DNA from: JBFWUW01 sp050247075 | Lineage (GTDB): Bacteria; Planctomycetota; Planctomycetia; Pirellulales; JBFWUW01 | Length of the DNA: 64,000 bases | Assembly (NCBI GenBank): GCA_050247075.1 | Contig: JBFWUW010000006.1 | Coordinates: 62,001 to 126,000 of the forward strand | Reading direction: 5' to 3' | In this document: piece after piece, positions 35,612 to 44,205 of the stretch | Numbering within the stretch: the stretch's first letter is position 1 | How the letters are laid out: every line of letters begins with the position of its first letter | The notes under the pieces: model-generated | The model's input: the letters and a program-made list of their open reading frames with translations, nothing else | Database searches by the model: none | Told to the model about the DNA's origin: nothing | Made by a program: the position numbers and the translations under genes

Positions 35612-36986
35612 GACCACTTCCCCCTCGCCCACTTCCACCAGCGCTCGCAACCGCGTCATGTGGTTATCGACCATCGCCTTCACCGTGCTGTTTGCCGTCT
35701 GGCTGATGCTGGGCGTGTTGGGACTGAAGATCAAGGCCGATACTTCATTGATGCTTGGCATGGCTGCAGCTTCGATGAGTGAAGCCCAGATCAAGGCGGC
35801 GGTGGAGTCGCGTTTCGAGTGGTTGCTGGCCATCTCGATCTTGTCGGGCGCATTGCTACGGCTCAATTTTGGCATCTGGGCCGATACTTATGGCGGTCGT
35901 AACGTCATGGTCGCCTTGCTACTATTTTGCGCCATTCCCACGGCATTGCTCAGTTACGCCACGACATTCCCGCAGTTACTGGTTTGTGCCGCGTTGTTTG
36001 GGCTGGCGGGCAATTCTTTCACCGTCGGCATCGCCTGGAACTCGGCCTGGTTTCCCCCGGAAAAAAAGGGGACGGCCCTGGGAGTCTTCGGAGCGGGCAA
36101 TGTAGGGGCTGCCGGCACCAAGTTGTTGGTAGTGTTGGTCCCCGGCATTCTGACTCTCGTTCCGCTGACAGGCTACCTGGGAGGTTGGATACCCGGCGGT
36201 TGGAGGATCGTGCCGCTGATCTACGCAGGCGTGCTCGTCGTAATGGCGGCGGCCATCATGCTGATCTGTCCCAAGAAGGATCCCAAGCCGGGCAAAGGAC
36301 GCCGCTTGCGGGATATGCTGTCGGCACTCAAGCAAGTGCAAGTCTGGCGGTTCAGCCTGTATTACGTTGTGGTCTTTGGCGCGTATGTGGCACTGTCGGC
36401 CTGGCTGCCCAACTACTACGTCAACACCTACAAGGTCAGCCTCTCCACGGCATCGCTGTTGACAGCCCTGTTCATATTTCCAGCCAGCCTGTTGCGGCCG
36501 CTAGGGGGCTGGCTTTCCGACAAGTATGGGCCCCGTGCCGTAACTACGATCGTCTTCGTCGGAATGACGTTGGCGGCCTTGCCGCTCTGCCTGCCGCGCA
36601 GCGTGTTGCCATTGAATGTTGTCGGCTTCACGGCACTCGTTGTAGCCCTGGCCGTTGGCATGGGCATTGGCAAAGCCAGCGTTTACAAGTACATCCCCAA
36701 CTACTACCCGCACGATGTCGGCGCGGTGGGGGGCCTGGTGGGAATGTTGGGCGGCCTTGGCGGCTTTTTACTGCCCAAGATTTTCGGCTGGTTGGGGCGC
36801 GAGACGGGCTTTCCCCAAGCCGCCTTTCTGGCACTACTATTCTTGACCGTCGCCAGCCTTGTCTGGTTGCAACTAGCCATCCGCTCCATCAAGGCCCGCG
36901 CGGCTAAAGCCGAGCAGGGCACCGCATCGCCCATGCCCACACCAGAGCCATTGGCGCTACCGTCGCTAAGCACTGCGGAACATTGA
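35610..36986 (+). CDS. narK: NarK-type nitrate/nitrite transporter (MFS)
   Basis: The protein has about 458 residues and 12 membrane helices with the NarK signature: LRLNFGIWADTYGGR after helix 2, FGLAGNSFTVGIAWNSAWFP and the GAGNVGAAGTKL glycine motif in the first half, and RPLGGWLSDKYG with GMGIGKASVYKYIPNYYP in the second, where the NS (nitrate signature) residues lie. It imports nitrate and may exchange nitrite. The frame extends upstream to 35556 through a pyrimidine tract, but the ATG at 35610 starts at the usual NarK N terminus. It ends the operon. Confidence 0.9.
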   Translation: MTTSPSPTSTSARNRVMWLSTIAFTVLFAVWLMLGVLGLKIKADTSLMLGMAAASMSEAQIKAAVESRFEWLLAISILSGALLRLNFGIWADTYGGRNVMVALLLFCAIPTALLSYATTFPQLLVCAALFGLAGNSFTVGIAWNSAWFPPEKKGTALGVFGAGNVGAAGTKLLVVLVPGILTLVPLTGYLGGWIPGGWRIVPLIYAGVLVVMAAAIMLICPKKDPKPGKGRRLRDMLSALKQVQVWRFSLYYVVVFGAYVALSAWLPNYYVNTYKVSLSTASLLTALFIFPASLLRPLGGWLSDKYGPRAVTTIVFVGMTLAALPLCLPRSVLPLNVVGFTALVVALAVGMGIGKASVYKYIPNYYPHDVGAVGGLVGMLGGLGGFLLPKIFGWLGRETGFPQAAFLALLFLTVASLVWLQLAIRSIKARAAKAEQGTASPMPTPEPLALPSLSTAEH

Positions 36987-37191
36987 ATCGCCTCGCTACC
37001 GCACATGGCTAACCGACAGTCTCTCGACGGCAAATGCGGATCCTTTTGATAGTCACCGCCAGAAACAAGCCTTTGCGTTGCGGGAATTAGACTGCGGCGG
37101 CCTGTTGTTTGATGCCACGGGAGAGTGCTTGCTAAAGTGCCAGCCTTTCCATAAATTGCGCGGCCTCTTGATGGTCTCTGCCTAGGCCCGC

Positions 37192-37938
37192 ATGAATACG
37201 CAACACGATCCAGGGTATCGCGACGATCTGGCTTATATCCACCATGTCGGATTTACCAGCTTTGCCACGCTGGCCGCGCCGTGGATCATTGAAACATTGC
37301 GCCAACGCGGTTCGAAAAGTGGCAGGGTGATCGAGTTGGGTTGCGGCAGCGGCGTGCTGGCTGAAGGACTGGCCGCCGCCGGATTTAACGTAACGGGCTA
37401 TGACTTGTCGGTCGCCATGATTGACATGGCCCGGGCGCGCGTGCCGCAAGCCTGTTTTCATGTCGGATCGTTCCTCGATGTGAAGTTGTCGCCCTGCGCG
37501 GCCGTCATTGCCCAGGGCGAAGTGCTGAACTATTTGTTCGACCGACGCAACAAAAAGTCGCCGTTGCCGCGGCTGTTTCGCCAGGTATACGCCGCCTTGC
37601 AGCCCGGCGGGTTGTTTCTGTTCGATATTGCCGAGCCGGGGCGGGCGGGCAAGTCCGGCATCTCGCGCGGATACGGCGAAGGGCCCGATTGGGCCTGCCT
37701 GTTTACCGCCGAGGAGGACCGCCAGGGACAACTGCTCACCCGCACAATTACGTCGTTCCGCCGATTGGGCGATCACTACCGCCGCGACGAAGAAATCCAC
37801 CGCTTGCGATTGCTGCCACGCAGACGCGTGTTGGAACAATTGCGCGCCGCCGGCTTCACAGCCCGCGCCGTTCGACAATACGGAGCATGGCGATTTCCGA
37901 AGGGGTGGGTGGGTGTGCTGGCGCGAAAGCCCGGCTAG
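37192..37938 (+). CDS. Class I SAM-dependent methyltransferase
   Basis: The 248-residue protein has VIELGCGSGVLAEGLAAAGF (motif I), VTGYDLSVAMIDMARAR and a GEVLNYLFDRR-type motif II, then LQPGGLFLFDIAEPG. It belongs to the small-molecule Methyltransf_25/11 group. The acceptor is unknown. It is monocistronic: its stop is followed by the palindromic repeat at 37941-38005 and a convergent HAD phosphatase gene. The 205-base gap before it separates it from the nitrate operon. Confidence 0.85.
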   Translation: MNTQHDPGYRDDLAYIHHVGFTSFATLAAPWIIETLRQRGSKSGRVIELGCGSGVLAEGLAAAGFNVTGYDLSVAMIDMARARVPQACFHVGSFLDVKLSPCAAVIAQGEVLNYLFDRRNKKSPLPRLFRQVYAALQPGGLFLFDIAEPGRAGKSGISRGYGEGPDWACLFTAEEDRQGQLLTRTITSFRRLGDHYRRDEEIHRLRLLPRRRVLEQLRAAGFTARAVRQYGAWRFPKGWVGVLARKPG

Positions 37939-37940
37939 TC

Positions 37941-38008
37941 GGAGGCGATTCTAACGCCGATGGTTGCGTATGGCACCGTGGCAAATGGCGATGGAATCGC
38001 CTCCTACA
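37941..38008. repeat. Palindromic repeat between convergent genes (copies B and C)
   Basis: GGAGGCGATTCTAACGCC (37941-37958) and the reverse complement of GGAGGCGATTCCATCGCC (37987-38004) pair in 16 of 18 positions around a 28-base loop. The right arm contains the stop codon of the minus-strand HAD gene, and TGTA extends copy C to 38008, matching copy A at 5140-5161 over 22 bases. It could end transcription from both sides. Confidence 0.6.
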
Positions 38009-38666
38009 ATCCCAGGGCCTGGTACAGCCGCGGGTCGCGCAGCGTGTCGATGACCAGCGAGGCCCGCGAAAAATCGTGATGGCGGCTGGGCTCGCCGGGG
38101 ACGGCCACGGTAAACATGCCGGCGGCAGCGGCGGCCGTGCAGCCGTTATGGCTGTCCTCCAGCACCAGCACATCCGCCGGATCCAACCCCAGTCGCGCGG
38201 CCGCCTTCAAATAGATCTCGGGATGCGGTTTGCCCTCGACCACATCCTCGGCGGTCAGGATAAACTGAAACCGTGGCTCCAATTGGAACCGCGACATAAC
38301 ATTGCGGACAAACCCTATTCCACTGCTGGTGGCAACGGCTTTGGGCAATCCGGCGGATTCCAGCGCGGCCAGCAACTCCGTCAATCCGGGCATCATTTCC
38401 AGCCGGCTGGCCAGAATCTCCTCAAAGATCAACTCCGACTCGGCCATCAATTCCTCGGCCGTCTCTAGCAACCCGTGCCGGTCGATCATGACCTTTAGCG
38501 CCACCCGACCCGGCCGGCCCATCATGGCGTTCTTGAGTTCGGCGTCAAAAATATATCCCCTGCGCTGGAGCAGTTCGCTTCCCACATCGGTGTGCAGCGC
38601 CTCGGTATTGAACATCAGGCCATCCATGTCAAAGACAACGGCCCGCGGCAGTCGGTGTGGCGGCAT
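38004..38666 (-). CDS. HAD-superfamily phosphatase, beta-phosphoglucomutase-like
   Basis: AVVFDMDGLMFNTE contains the nucleophile and acid aspartates of HAD motif I, GIGFVRN and ATSSG the motif II serine region, and VVEGKPHPEIYLKAA with VLVLEDSHNG motifs III and IV. The helical cap between motifs is of the C1 beta-phosphoglucomutase type. It should hydrolyse a small phosphate monoester. The start at 38666 begins just before motif I; the frame extends to 38705, but the extra codons look untranslated. It follows the KDPG aldolase by 59 bases on the same strand. Substrate unknown; a sugar phosphate is likely. Confidence 0.8.
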   Translation of the reverse strand: MPPHRLPRAVVFDMDGLMFNTEALHTDVGSELLQRRGYIFDAELKNAMMGRPGRVALKVMIDRHGLLETAEELMAESELIFEEILASRLEMMPGLTELLAALESAGLPKAVATSSGIGFVRNVMSRFQLEPRFQFILTAEDVVEGKPHPEIYLKAAARLGLDPADVLVLEDSHNGCTAAAAAGMFTVAVPGEPSRHHDFSRASLVIDTLRDPRLYQALGL

Positions 38667-38725
38667 GAGGATAATCGTGTGGTGAAAGTGCGTTAGAGTT
38701 TCCATGCCGTCCGTGAACAGCTACA

Positions 38726-39385
38726 TCACCCGCCAACGTCGCGAGCCTGGAATTCTCTCACGATCCCCACGTATTGCCGGGCCAGCGACTCGATGCGTTC
38801 AAAATCGCCCTGCTCCACGGTCTTGGCTTCTACCAGCGATCCGCCAATGCCCAATGCGCAGGCACCGGCCCGCAAAAAATCGCCGGCTGTTTGCAAGTTG
38901 ACGCCGCCGGTGGGCATGAGCTTGATTTGCGGCAACGGCCCGTGCAAGGCTTTCAGGTAGCTCGGCCCGGTCAGTTCCGAGGGAAAAATCTTGACGATAT
39001 CGGCCCCTGCTTCCCACGCGGTGAGCACCTCGGTGGGAGTCAGCGCGCCGGGCATGATGAGCTTGTCGTATCGCTGGGCCAGGCCAATGACGTTCACATT
39101 GACCGTGGGCGAAACCAAGAACTGGGCACCCGACAAGAAAGCCATGCGGGCGGTTTCGGTATCGAGAACCGTGCCCGCCCCCAACAAGATTCTATCCCCC
39201 AGACGGTCGGCGACCTTCTCCAGAACCTTGTGCGCTTGCGGGACGGTGAAGGTAATCTCCATGACCTCCACGCCGCCGGCCAGCAGCGCGGCGGCCACAT
39301 CAGCCAGCAATTCGCCGCTCTTGGCCCGCACGACAGCGACAATGCCTGAGTCGAGGACGCGTTTCAGGTCGGTTTCCTTGGGCAT
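38726..39385 (-). CDS. eda: Bifunctional KDPG/KHG aldolase
   Basis: The protein (about 219 residues) has the family aldolase motifs EITFTVP with a catalytic Glu, GAGTVLDTE, and VKIFPSELTGP with the Schiff-base lysine, then LMPTGGVNLQTAGDFLRAG. It cleaves 2-dehydro-3-deoxy-6-phosphogluconate to pyruvate and glyceraldehyde 3-phosphate, and may use 4-hydroxy-2-oxoglutarate. AGGA sits six bases before the ATG at 39385, so that codon is chosen over the ATG at 39391, which would have no space after its Shine-Dalgarno. No edd gene is visible. It may be co-transcribed with the HAD phosphatase. Confidence 0.9.
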   Translation of the reverse strand: MPKETDLKRVLDSGIVAVVRAKSGELLADVAAALLAGGVEVMEITFTVPQAHKVLEKVADRLGDRILLGAGTVLDTETARMAFLSGAQFLVSPTVNVNVIGLAQRYDKLIMPGALTPTEVLTAWEAGADIVKIFPSELTGPSYLKALHGPLPQIKLMPTGGVNLQTAGDFLRAGACALGIGGSLVEAKTVEQGDFERIESLARQYVGIVREFQARDVGG

Positions 39386-39713
39386 CGGCATTCCTGCAAT
39401 TTGGCGAACTGAATTGGTCTAGGGCTGGCTAATTTTGCCCCCATGATAACCGCGGAGTTTCCAGACGTCAGTAGGGTCAGGCGGCCGCCATCGACGGATA
39501 GGGGCTTTTCCGTGTTTCCGCACGCGGTGTTGCCTCTTACAATGGCGAGCGATGCCGCGGGGATTCTCGCGGCGGATTTTCTTGGGAACTCACGCGGAAT
39601 AACTTCGTCCTCAATCCCCCCTTTCCCGCTGGGAGAGGGCAGGTTGAGGGAGAAGAAAATGCAGAAGTTATTCCGCGTGAGTTTCTTACTTACCTCTACA
39701 ACGGCGTGCCCTG
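39386..39713. other. Divergent intergenic region containing a palindromic element
   Basis: These 328 bases lie between the minus-strand eda and the plus-strand membrane-protein gene. Apart from the 104-base element at 39584-39687 described separately, I see only a TACAAT motif at 39537-39542, which could be a -10 box. A short ORF reading across this stretch is likely chance. Confidence 0.4.
39584..39687. mobile_element. MITE-like palindromic element with 20-bp terminal inverted repeats
   Basis: AACTCACGCGGAATAACTTC (39587-39606) is the perfect reverse complement of 39664-39683, with a 57-base centre that itself holds CCTCAA (39609-39614)/TTGAGG (39644-39649) and a GC-rich TCCC/GGGA stem. TTTCTT occurs on both sides (39578-39583, 39682-39687), the second overlapping the end of the right arm. 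The whole can fold as one hairpin. It has no coding capacity, so it would be non-autonomous. Confidence 0.5.
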
Positions 39714-40625
39714 GTGGACAAGAAACTTTGTGGCTGGCGCGATGTGGCCTTTCCGGTGTTGCTAAGCGCCGTCTCGTTTAGCGTGGCCAACGCGCTGTGG
39801 AATCATCCTCAACTTAAGCTGTGGGAAGTTGTCCGCCCATCGATTCCGACGTATCTCATCGGCGGCAGCGGCGTGGCCCTGGTGCTGCTGTGGCTGGCGG
39901 CGCGGCGCGGGGTACTCACTTCCAAAAATGTGGGGCTGGACCTGTCGGGTTGGTCGGCCCCACGGCGGTTGGCCGGCGTGGGGATGATTCTGTTGATGGG
40001 GCTGGGGGGATACCTCAGCCTGCCCGCTCCGCCGGCGCAGCCCGGTGCCGCCACTGCGGCAGACGCGGATCTAAATGCACAAAGTCCAAGCCAGCCGCTA
40101 GCCGCCGCCACGCACCCCAAGCCCAGTTGGGGCGACTACTGCTTTTGGTTCGTCCATTTGCTTTCGGCCAGCCTGGCCGAGTTGCTGGTTTTTTGTTGTT
40201 TGATGTTTTGCCTGTTGGAAAGATGGCTCCGCAGTCGCGGCATGGGGGCCTTTGTTGCTTGGCTGGTGGCGGCCGTGGTGGCCAGCGTGGGGTTTGGCCT
40301 GTACCACTACACGCACGAACCCCGTTGGTACGGGTACGTCTATTTCCCGCTGATGCCCGTGATGATGATGAACCTGGCCTATTTTGGCCTGTCGCGAAAT
40401 TTCTACCTGACGCTGATGCTTCATAATTCCTTTGCGGCGGTAGGCTTTACGCAAGAACAATACGCCACGTACCCGCCCCATCGCGATGTCGATCCGGCGA
40501 CTTACCTGGCACCGCAAGAATTATGGCCGCTGCTGGTGTCGTTCATTGTCCCCTTTCTGGCCTTACATGCTTTGGAGTACTGGGGCTTTGGCCGCAACGG
40601 CGAGCAAGTTTCCGGCGGCAAGTAG
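39714..40625 (+). CDS. Integral membrane protein, possible degenerate CPBP (CaaX-protease-like) family
   Basis: This 303-residue protein has about seven membrane segments. LLSASLAELLVFCCLMFCLLERW is where CPBP proteins show an EExxxR motif, but only one Glu precedes the loop; VGFGLYHY and LMLHNSFAAVG resemble the FxxxH and HxxxN motifs of the CPBP core. The family includes type II CaaX prenyl endopeptidases and bacteriocin-immunity proteins. The match is partial, so catalytic activity is doubtful. The GTG at 39714 is used; no Shine-Dalgarno is visible and a MITE-like element ends about 27 bases upstream. Its end converges with the PVC-type gene. Confidence 0.6.
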   Translation: MDKKLCGWRDVAFPVLLSAVSFSVANALWNHPQLKLWEVVRPSIPTYLIGGSGVALVLLWLAARRGVLTSKNVGLDLSGWSAPRRLAGVGMILLMGLGGYLSLPAPPAQPGAATAADADLNAQSPSQPLAAATHPKPSWGDYCFWFVHLLSASLAELLVFCCLMFCLLERWLRSRGMGAFVAWLVAAVVASVGFGLYHYTHEPRWYGYVYFPLMPVMMMNLAYFGLSRNFYLTLMLHNSFAAVGFTQEQYATYPPHRDVDPATYLAPQELWPLLVSFIVPFLALHALEYWGFGRNGEQVSGGK

Positions 40626-40644
40626 GGGGCTGGGTGAGAAATCG

Positions 40645-43600
40645 TCACGGCGTCGTTTCGCCATTCACCGTCACGACGTCCACTTTTGCCCAGTAGCCAA
40701 ATTCCCAGGCCCAGTCGTTGGCCCGGTTCTCGACTTCCAGCTTTACGGTCTGGCCGGCCAGCGGTGTCAGATCGACGCGGATCTCGGCCCAGCCATCGCG
40801 GGTGGTCTTGGCCCCAATAATCGACTCGTGTAGCGTCTTGCCGTTAGCGCGAACCACCAACTGCCAGTCGCCGCGGTGATCGTGCGAGGCCTGCACCACC
40901 AATTCGGTCTGGCCGCCCGCCGGTATCTCCACCTGGCGATGCAGCACAGCCGGCGTTTTTTGATTAACCGGGTGCGTGCGCACGACCCCCTCGCGGCCAA
41001 AATGTTTGGCCACCAGTCCCACGCCGCGCTCGCCCGACGCTTCAATGCGAAAGCCCGGGGCGACTTCACCCAGAATCTCGTTGAACGCCGCGGAGTCCAA
41101 CGTCTCGCGGGGGAGCAGTTCGCGCAGGCCCGGCAGTTGCCGCGCGGCGGGGTCGGTTGGTGGTTTGTCCAGCGTGATGTAAGCAAATAGGTCGGCCAGT
41201 TCCTCCGGCTTAAGCTGCTTTTCGACCCCTTCGGGCATCATCGACAACTTGCTGATCTCGAACTCGTCGATGTCGCCGCGAGGGACGGTCTCCAACTTTC
41301 CCCCTTGCAGCTTCAGCACCACCCGTTCGTCGCTCTCTTCCACCAACAACCCCAGCAGCACGCGGCCGTCGTTGGTGACCAGCGTGCGGGCCTGGTACGC
41401 GGCCCCAATCACCAGGCTTGGGTCGAAGACGTTGGAAAGCAGTTGCGCGTAAGAACTGCGGCCGTTAAGTGTGATGTCTGGGCCTACCTCTTGCCCTTCC
41501 CCGTACATCTTGTGGCATTGGCCGCAGACCTTTTTGAACACCGCCTGCCCGGCGTGCGGGTTGCCAGGATTAGCCCGCAGAAAAGTTCTCATGCGGGCGA
41601 TGACCTCCTCGCGTTGCGGGTTGCGGTCCTCGCGCAACGTGCCCCACACGGCTTGCACCGCCGCGGCCAGTTCCTCGTCGCCGCCGGCCAACAGCTTGCG
41701 GACCTGGTTGACGTTCAGGGCATCGGCGGGAATTTGCTTGTCGCCAATCGCCGCTAATAGCCGTTTGGACCAGGTAGCCCGCTGCGTCAGCAGTTCAATC
41801 GCCTTGGGCTGCAAGTCGCCCGCCAATTTGGGATAGGCCGATGCCACGATATCGGCCACGCGGGGATCCTCCAACCGCCCCAGCGCAGCCAACAGCAATG
41901 CCGGCCACTGCACGCTAGGGGGTTGCGGGTCGGTCAGTGCCGGTTCGACCGAGTCGAGCAGTTTGATATCGGCCGCGGCGACCAATGCCTCGAGCGCCGC
42001 CAAACGCAGCGGTTCGGGTTGCTCGCGATTGGCAAAGGTTGCCCGCACGGCGGCCAGGCCCGCAGGGTCTTTCCAAGTGGTCAGCAGCAACGCGGCATCG
42101 AGCTGCAAGGGATGGCTGGGGTCTGCCAACAACACTTGTAGCAGACGTGGGCTCATCCGCTGTTGCAGCGCAGCGAGTTGCTCACCGGCGATTTCCCGCG
42201 TTTGCGTCTTGCGGGCCAGCGCCCCCAAAAATAGCCGCGCAGCGCTGGTATCGGGCGCGGTTCCGCCAGCCACCAGGTCGTACAGCCGTTCCGCCTGCTC
42301 GGCGTCGAACTGCTTGCGGGCAATCACGCGCTCGATCAAGCGGGGCATGATGGCCGTCACCCCTGGCACTTTCGGCGGGTCCATGTCGCGAAGGAGGGCC
42401 ACGAACCGGTCGCTGTCTTCCTCCAGCAGCGGATGGACGTTTTGCCAGACTATATGGGGAATCAGTTTGTCTTCGCCGGAAGTCTCCAATACGTCGGCCA
42501 GTAGATCGACCGCATCCAGCCCGTCAATCTTGCGTGCCGCGATGGCGACTTGCAGGCGGACATCGGCCGATGGATCGCCGGCCAGTTCCTCAACTCGCCG
42601 ACAGACCGGCGCCGGCACGTTACGCATGTTGCCCGCCGCGCGCACACCCCAAGCGCGAAAGCCCGGATCGTCATGCGACATTAGCTTGAGCAACATCGCC
42701 ACGTCCAATGTGCCGCCACCGGTCATCGCCCATAGCCCGTGCATTCGCGCCTTCCGCAACGCATTGCCGTCGGCGATTAATTTCTTCAGCATTCCCGCCG
42801 CGGGACCGCTTGAATCCGCGGCCACGCGCTCCGTCAGCAGGCGCTGCGCCATGTCGCGGTCGTAGACGTTGGCACTTCCCAGCAGCTTCAACAACTCGGC
42901 ATCGCTCGATTTTGACAGATCAAAGCCAGTCCGCCGCGGCACGTCTTTGTAGCATACGCGATAGAGCCGCCCGCGAAGCCGGTCGATCCCCTCTGGGTCG
43001 CGGCCGGCGTCTTGATAACAGTGGTAGCGGTCGTACCAATCCAGCACGTACAGGCAGCCATCCGGGCCGGTCTTTTGCACCACGGGCATGAACCAGGCAT
43101 CATTGGCGGTTAAAAAATCATCCGCCGGTTTGGCGAAATAGGTCGATCCGTCGCGTTCCAGCACGTCCACGTTAATACAGCCGCCGTGGATGTTGCCCAT
43201 GTAGAGCCGCTCGCGGTACTCGGCGGGGTAGGCGTTGCTATCGAAAAAAGTGATGCCGCAGTAGGCCGCCTTTTGGTGCTTGTGCTTGACGATCGACTCG
43301 ATCTTCCACGTATGCGGCGGGTAAGGGCCGCCTTGACGGTGGTAGTATCCGCTTTCGGTGATGTGCCACAGATGATCGATCACACAGGCGCTGAAAAACG
43401 CACTCCCCTCGTTGTCGAACGCTACACCCCAAGGGTTGCTGGTCCCCTCGGCGAAGACTTCAAAATCCCGCGTCCGCGGATGAATACGAAACAATGCACA
43501 GGTGAACTCATGCGTCTGGCCGCGGTATTCGATCTTGCTAGGGTTGAAAACGCCGTTGATGCCGTACAGCCAGCCGTCTGGTCCCCAGGTAAGAGAATTG

Positions 43601-44175
43601 GGTAGTTCGTGGGTGTCGGCCCGGCCAAACCCGGTGACCACTACCTCCTGCTTGTCGGCCCGGCCGTCGCCGTCGGTGTCTTGCAAGAACAGCAGATCGG
43701 GCGAGTTGGCCACCCAAACCCCGCCATGCCCCACGGCAATGCCCGACGGAATATTCAGCCCCTCGGCGAAAATCGTGAACTTGTCGGCCGCGCCGTCGCC
43801 ATCGGTATCTTCCATGATCTTGATGCGGTCCCGCCCTGGTCCCGCCGAATGTCGGGGGTACTCTAAGCTTTCCGTCACCCACACCCGGCCGCGTTCGTCA
43901 AACGTCATGGCTACCGGGTTGACCAGATCAGGCTCGCTGGCCACCAGTTCCACGGCGAATCCCTCTGGCACGGCCATCTTGGCCACGGCTTCTTGGGGTG
44001 AAAGTGGCGGTCCCGGCGGCTTATCTTGCGCGTGGGGAATTGGTTCTCTCTTGGCCGGCGCTGGATCGGCGGCAAAGAGCGAGGTTTCAAGGCCTGGCAG
44101 CCAGCCGCCACACAGCGCCAACACAGCCAGGCTCCACGTTAGCCGACGGCAAGAGAACACAAGAATCGACAGCAT
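40645..44175 (-). CDS. PVC-type heme-binding CxxCH protein (membrane-bound dehydrogenase-like, HEAT repeats)
   Basis: This 1176-residue secreted protein begins with a signal sequence (RLTWSLAVLALCGGWLPG). The first third is a beta-propeller of the glucose/sorbosone-dehydrogenase type with Ca-binding DTDGDGAAD and DTDGDGRAD loops and WVTESLEYPRHSAGPGRD. The middle is a long alpha-solenoid of HEAT-like repeats. A C-terminal cytochrome-c domain has VCGQCHKMYGEG, followed by a beta domain like carbohydrate-binding or NPCBM modules. These proteins are hallmark planctomycete/verrucomicrobial gene products, often near sulfatases, and are thought to act in polysaccharide breakdown. The gene lies 30 bases downstream of the TIGR03067 gene on the same strand. 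Confidence 0.9.
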   Translation of the reverse strand: MLSILVFSCRRLTWSLAVLALCGGWLPGLETSLFAADPAPAKREPIPHAQDKPPGPPLSPQEAVAKMAVPEGFAVELVASEPDLVNPVAMTFDERGRVWVTESLEYPRHSAGPGRDRIKIMEDTDGDGAADKFTIFAEGLNIPSGIAVGHGGVWVANSPDLLFLQDTDGDGRADKQEVVVTGFGRADTHELPNSLTWGPDGWLYGINGVFNPSKIEYRGQTHEFTCALFRIHPRTRDFEVFAEGTSNPWGVAFDNEGSAFFSACVIDHLWHITESGYYHRQGGPYPPHTWKIESIVKHKHQKAAYCGITFFDSNAYPAEYRERLYMGNIHGGCINVDVLERDGSTYFAKPADDFLTANDAWFMPVVQKTGPDGCLYVLDWYDRYHCYQDAGRDPEGIDRLRGRLYRVCYKDVPRRTGFDLSKSSDAELLKLLGSANVYDRDMAQRLLTERVAADSSGPAAGMLKKLIADGNALRKARMHGLWAMTGGGTLDVAMLLKLMSHDDPGFRAWGVRAAGNMRNVPAPVCRRVEELAGDPSADVRLQVAIAARKIDGLDAVDLLADVLETSGEDKLIPHIVWQNVHPLLEEDSDRFVALLRDMDPPKVPGVTAIMPRLIERVIARKQFDAEQAERLYDLVAGGTAPDTSAARLFLGALARKTQTREIAGEQLAALQQRMSPRLLQVLLADPSHPLQLDAALLLTTWKDPAGLAAVRATFANREQPEPLRLAALEALVAAADIKLLDSVEPALTDPQPPSVQWPALLLAALGRLEDPRVADIVASAYPKLAGDLQPKAIELLTQRATWSKRLLAAIGDKQIPADALNVNQVRKLLAGGDEELAAAVQAVWGTLREDRNPQREEVIARMRTFLRANPGNPHAGQAVFKKVCGQCHKMYGEGQEVGPDITLNGRSSYAQLLSNVFDPSLVIGAAYQARTLVTNDGRVLLGLLVEESDERVVLKLQGGKLETVPRGDIDEFEISKLSMMPEGVEKQLKPEELADLFAYITLDKPPTDPAARQLPGLRELLPRETLDSAAFNEILGEVAPGFRIEASGERGVGLVAKHFGREGVVRTHPVNQKTPAVLHRQVEIPAGGQTELVVQASHDHRGDWQLVVRANGKTLHESIIGAKTTRDGWAEIRVDLTPLAGQTVKLEVENRANDWAWEFGYWAKVDVVTVNGETTP

Positions 44176-44205
44176 GGGTTGCTCGATGAGGAAAAGAGTC
44201 TCGCT

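Noticed and set aside
37132..37878. A 248-codon minus-strand frame overlapping the methyltransferase
   Set aside because: The plus-strand frame has a clear SAM motif; this one is its shadow.
39443..39781. A 112-codon frame crossing the palindromic element
   Set aside because: It reads through both arms of an inverted repeat, has no family match and ends inside another gene.
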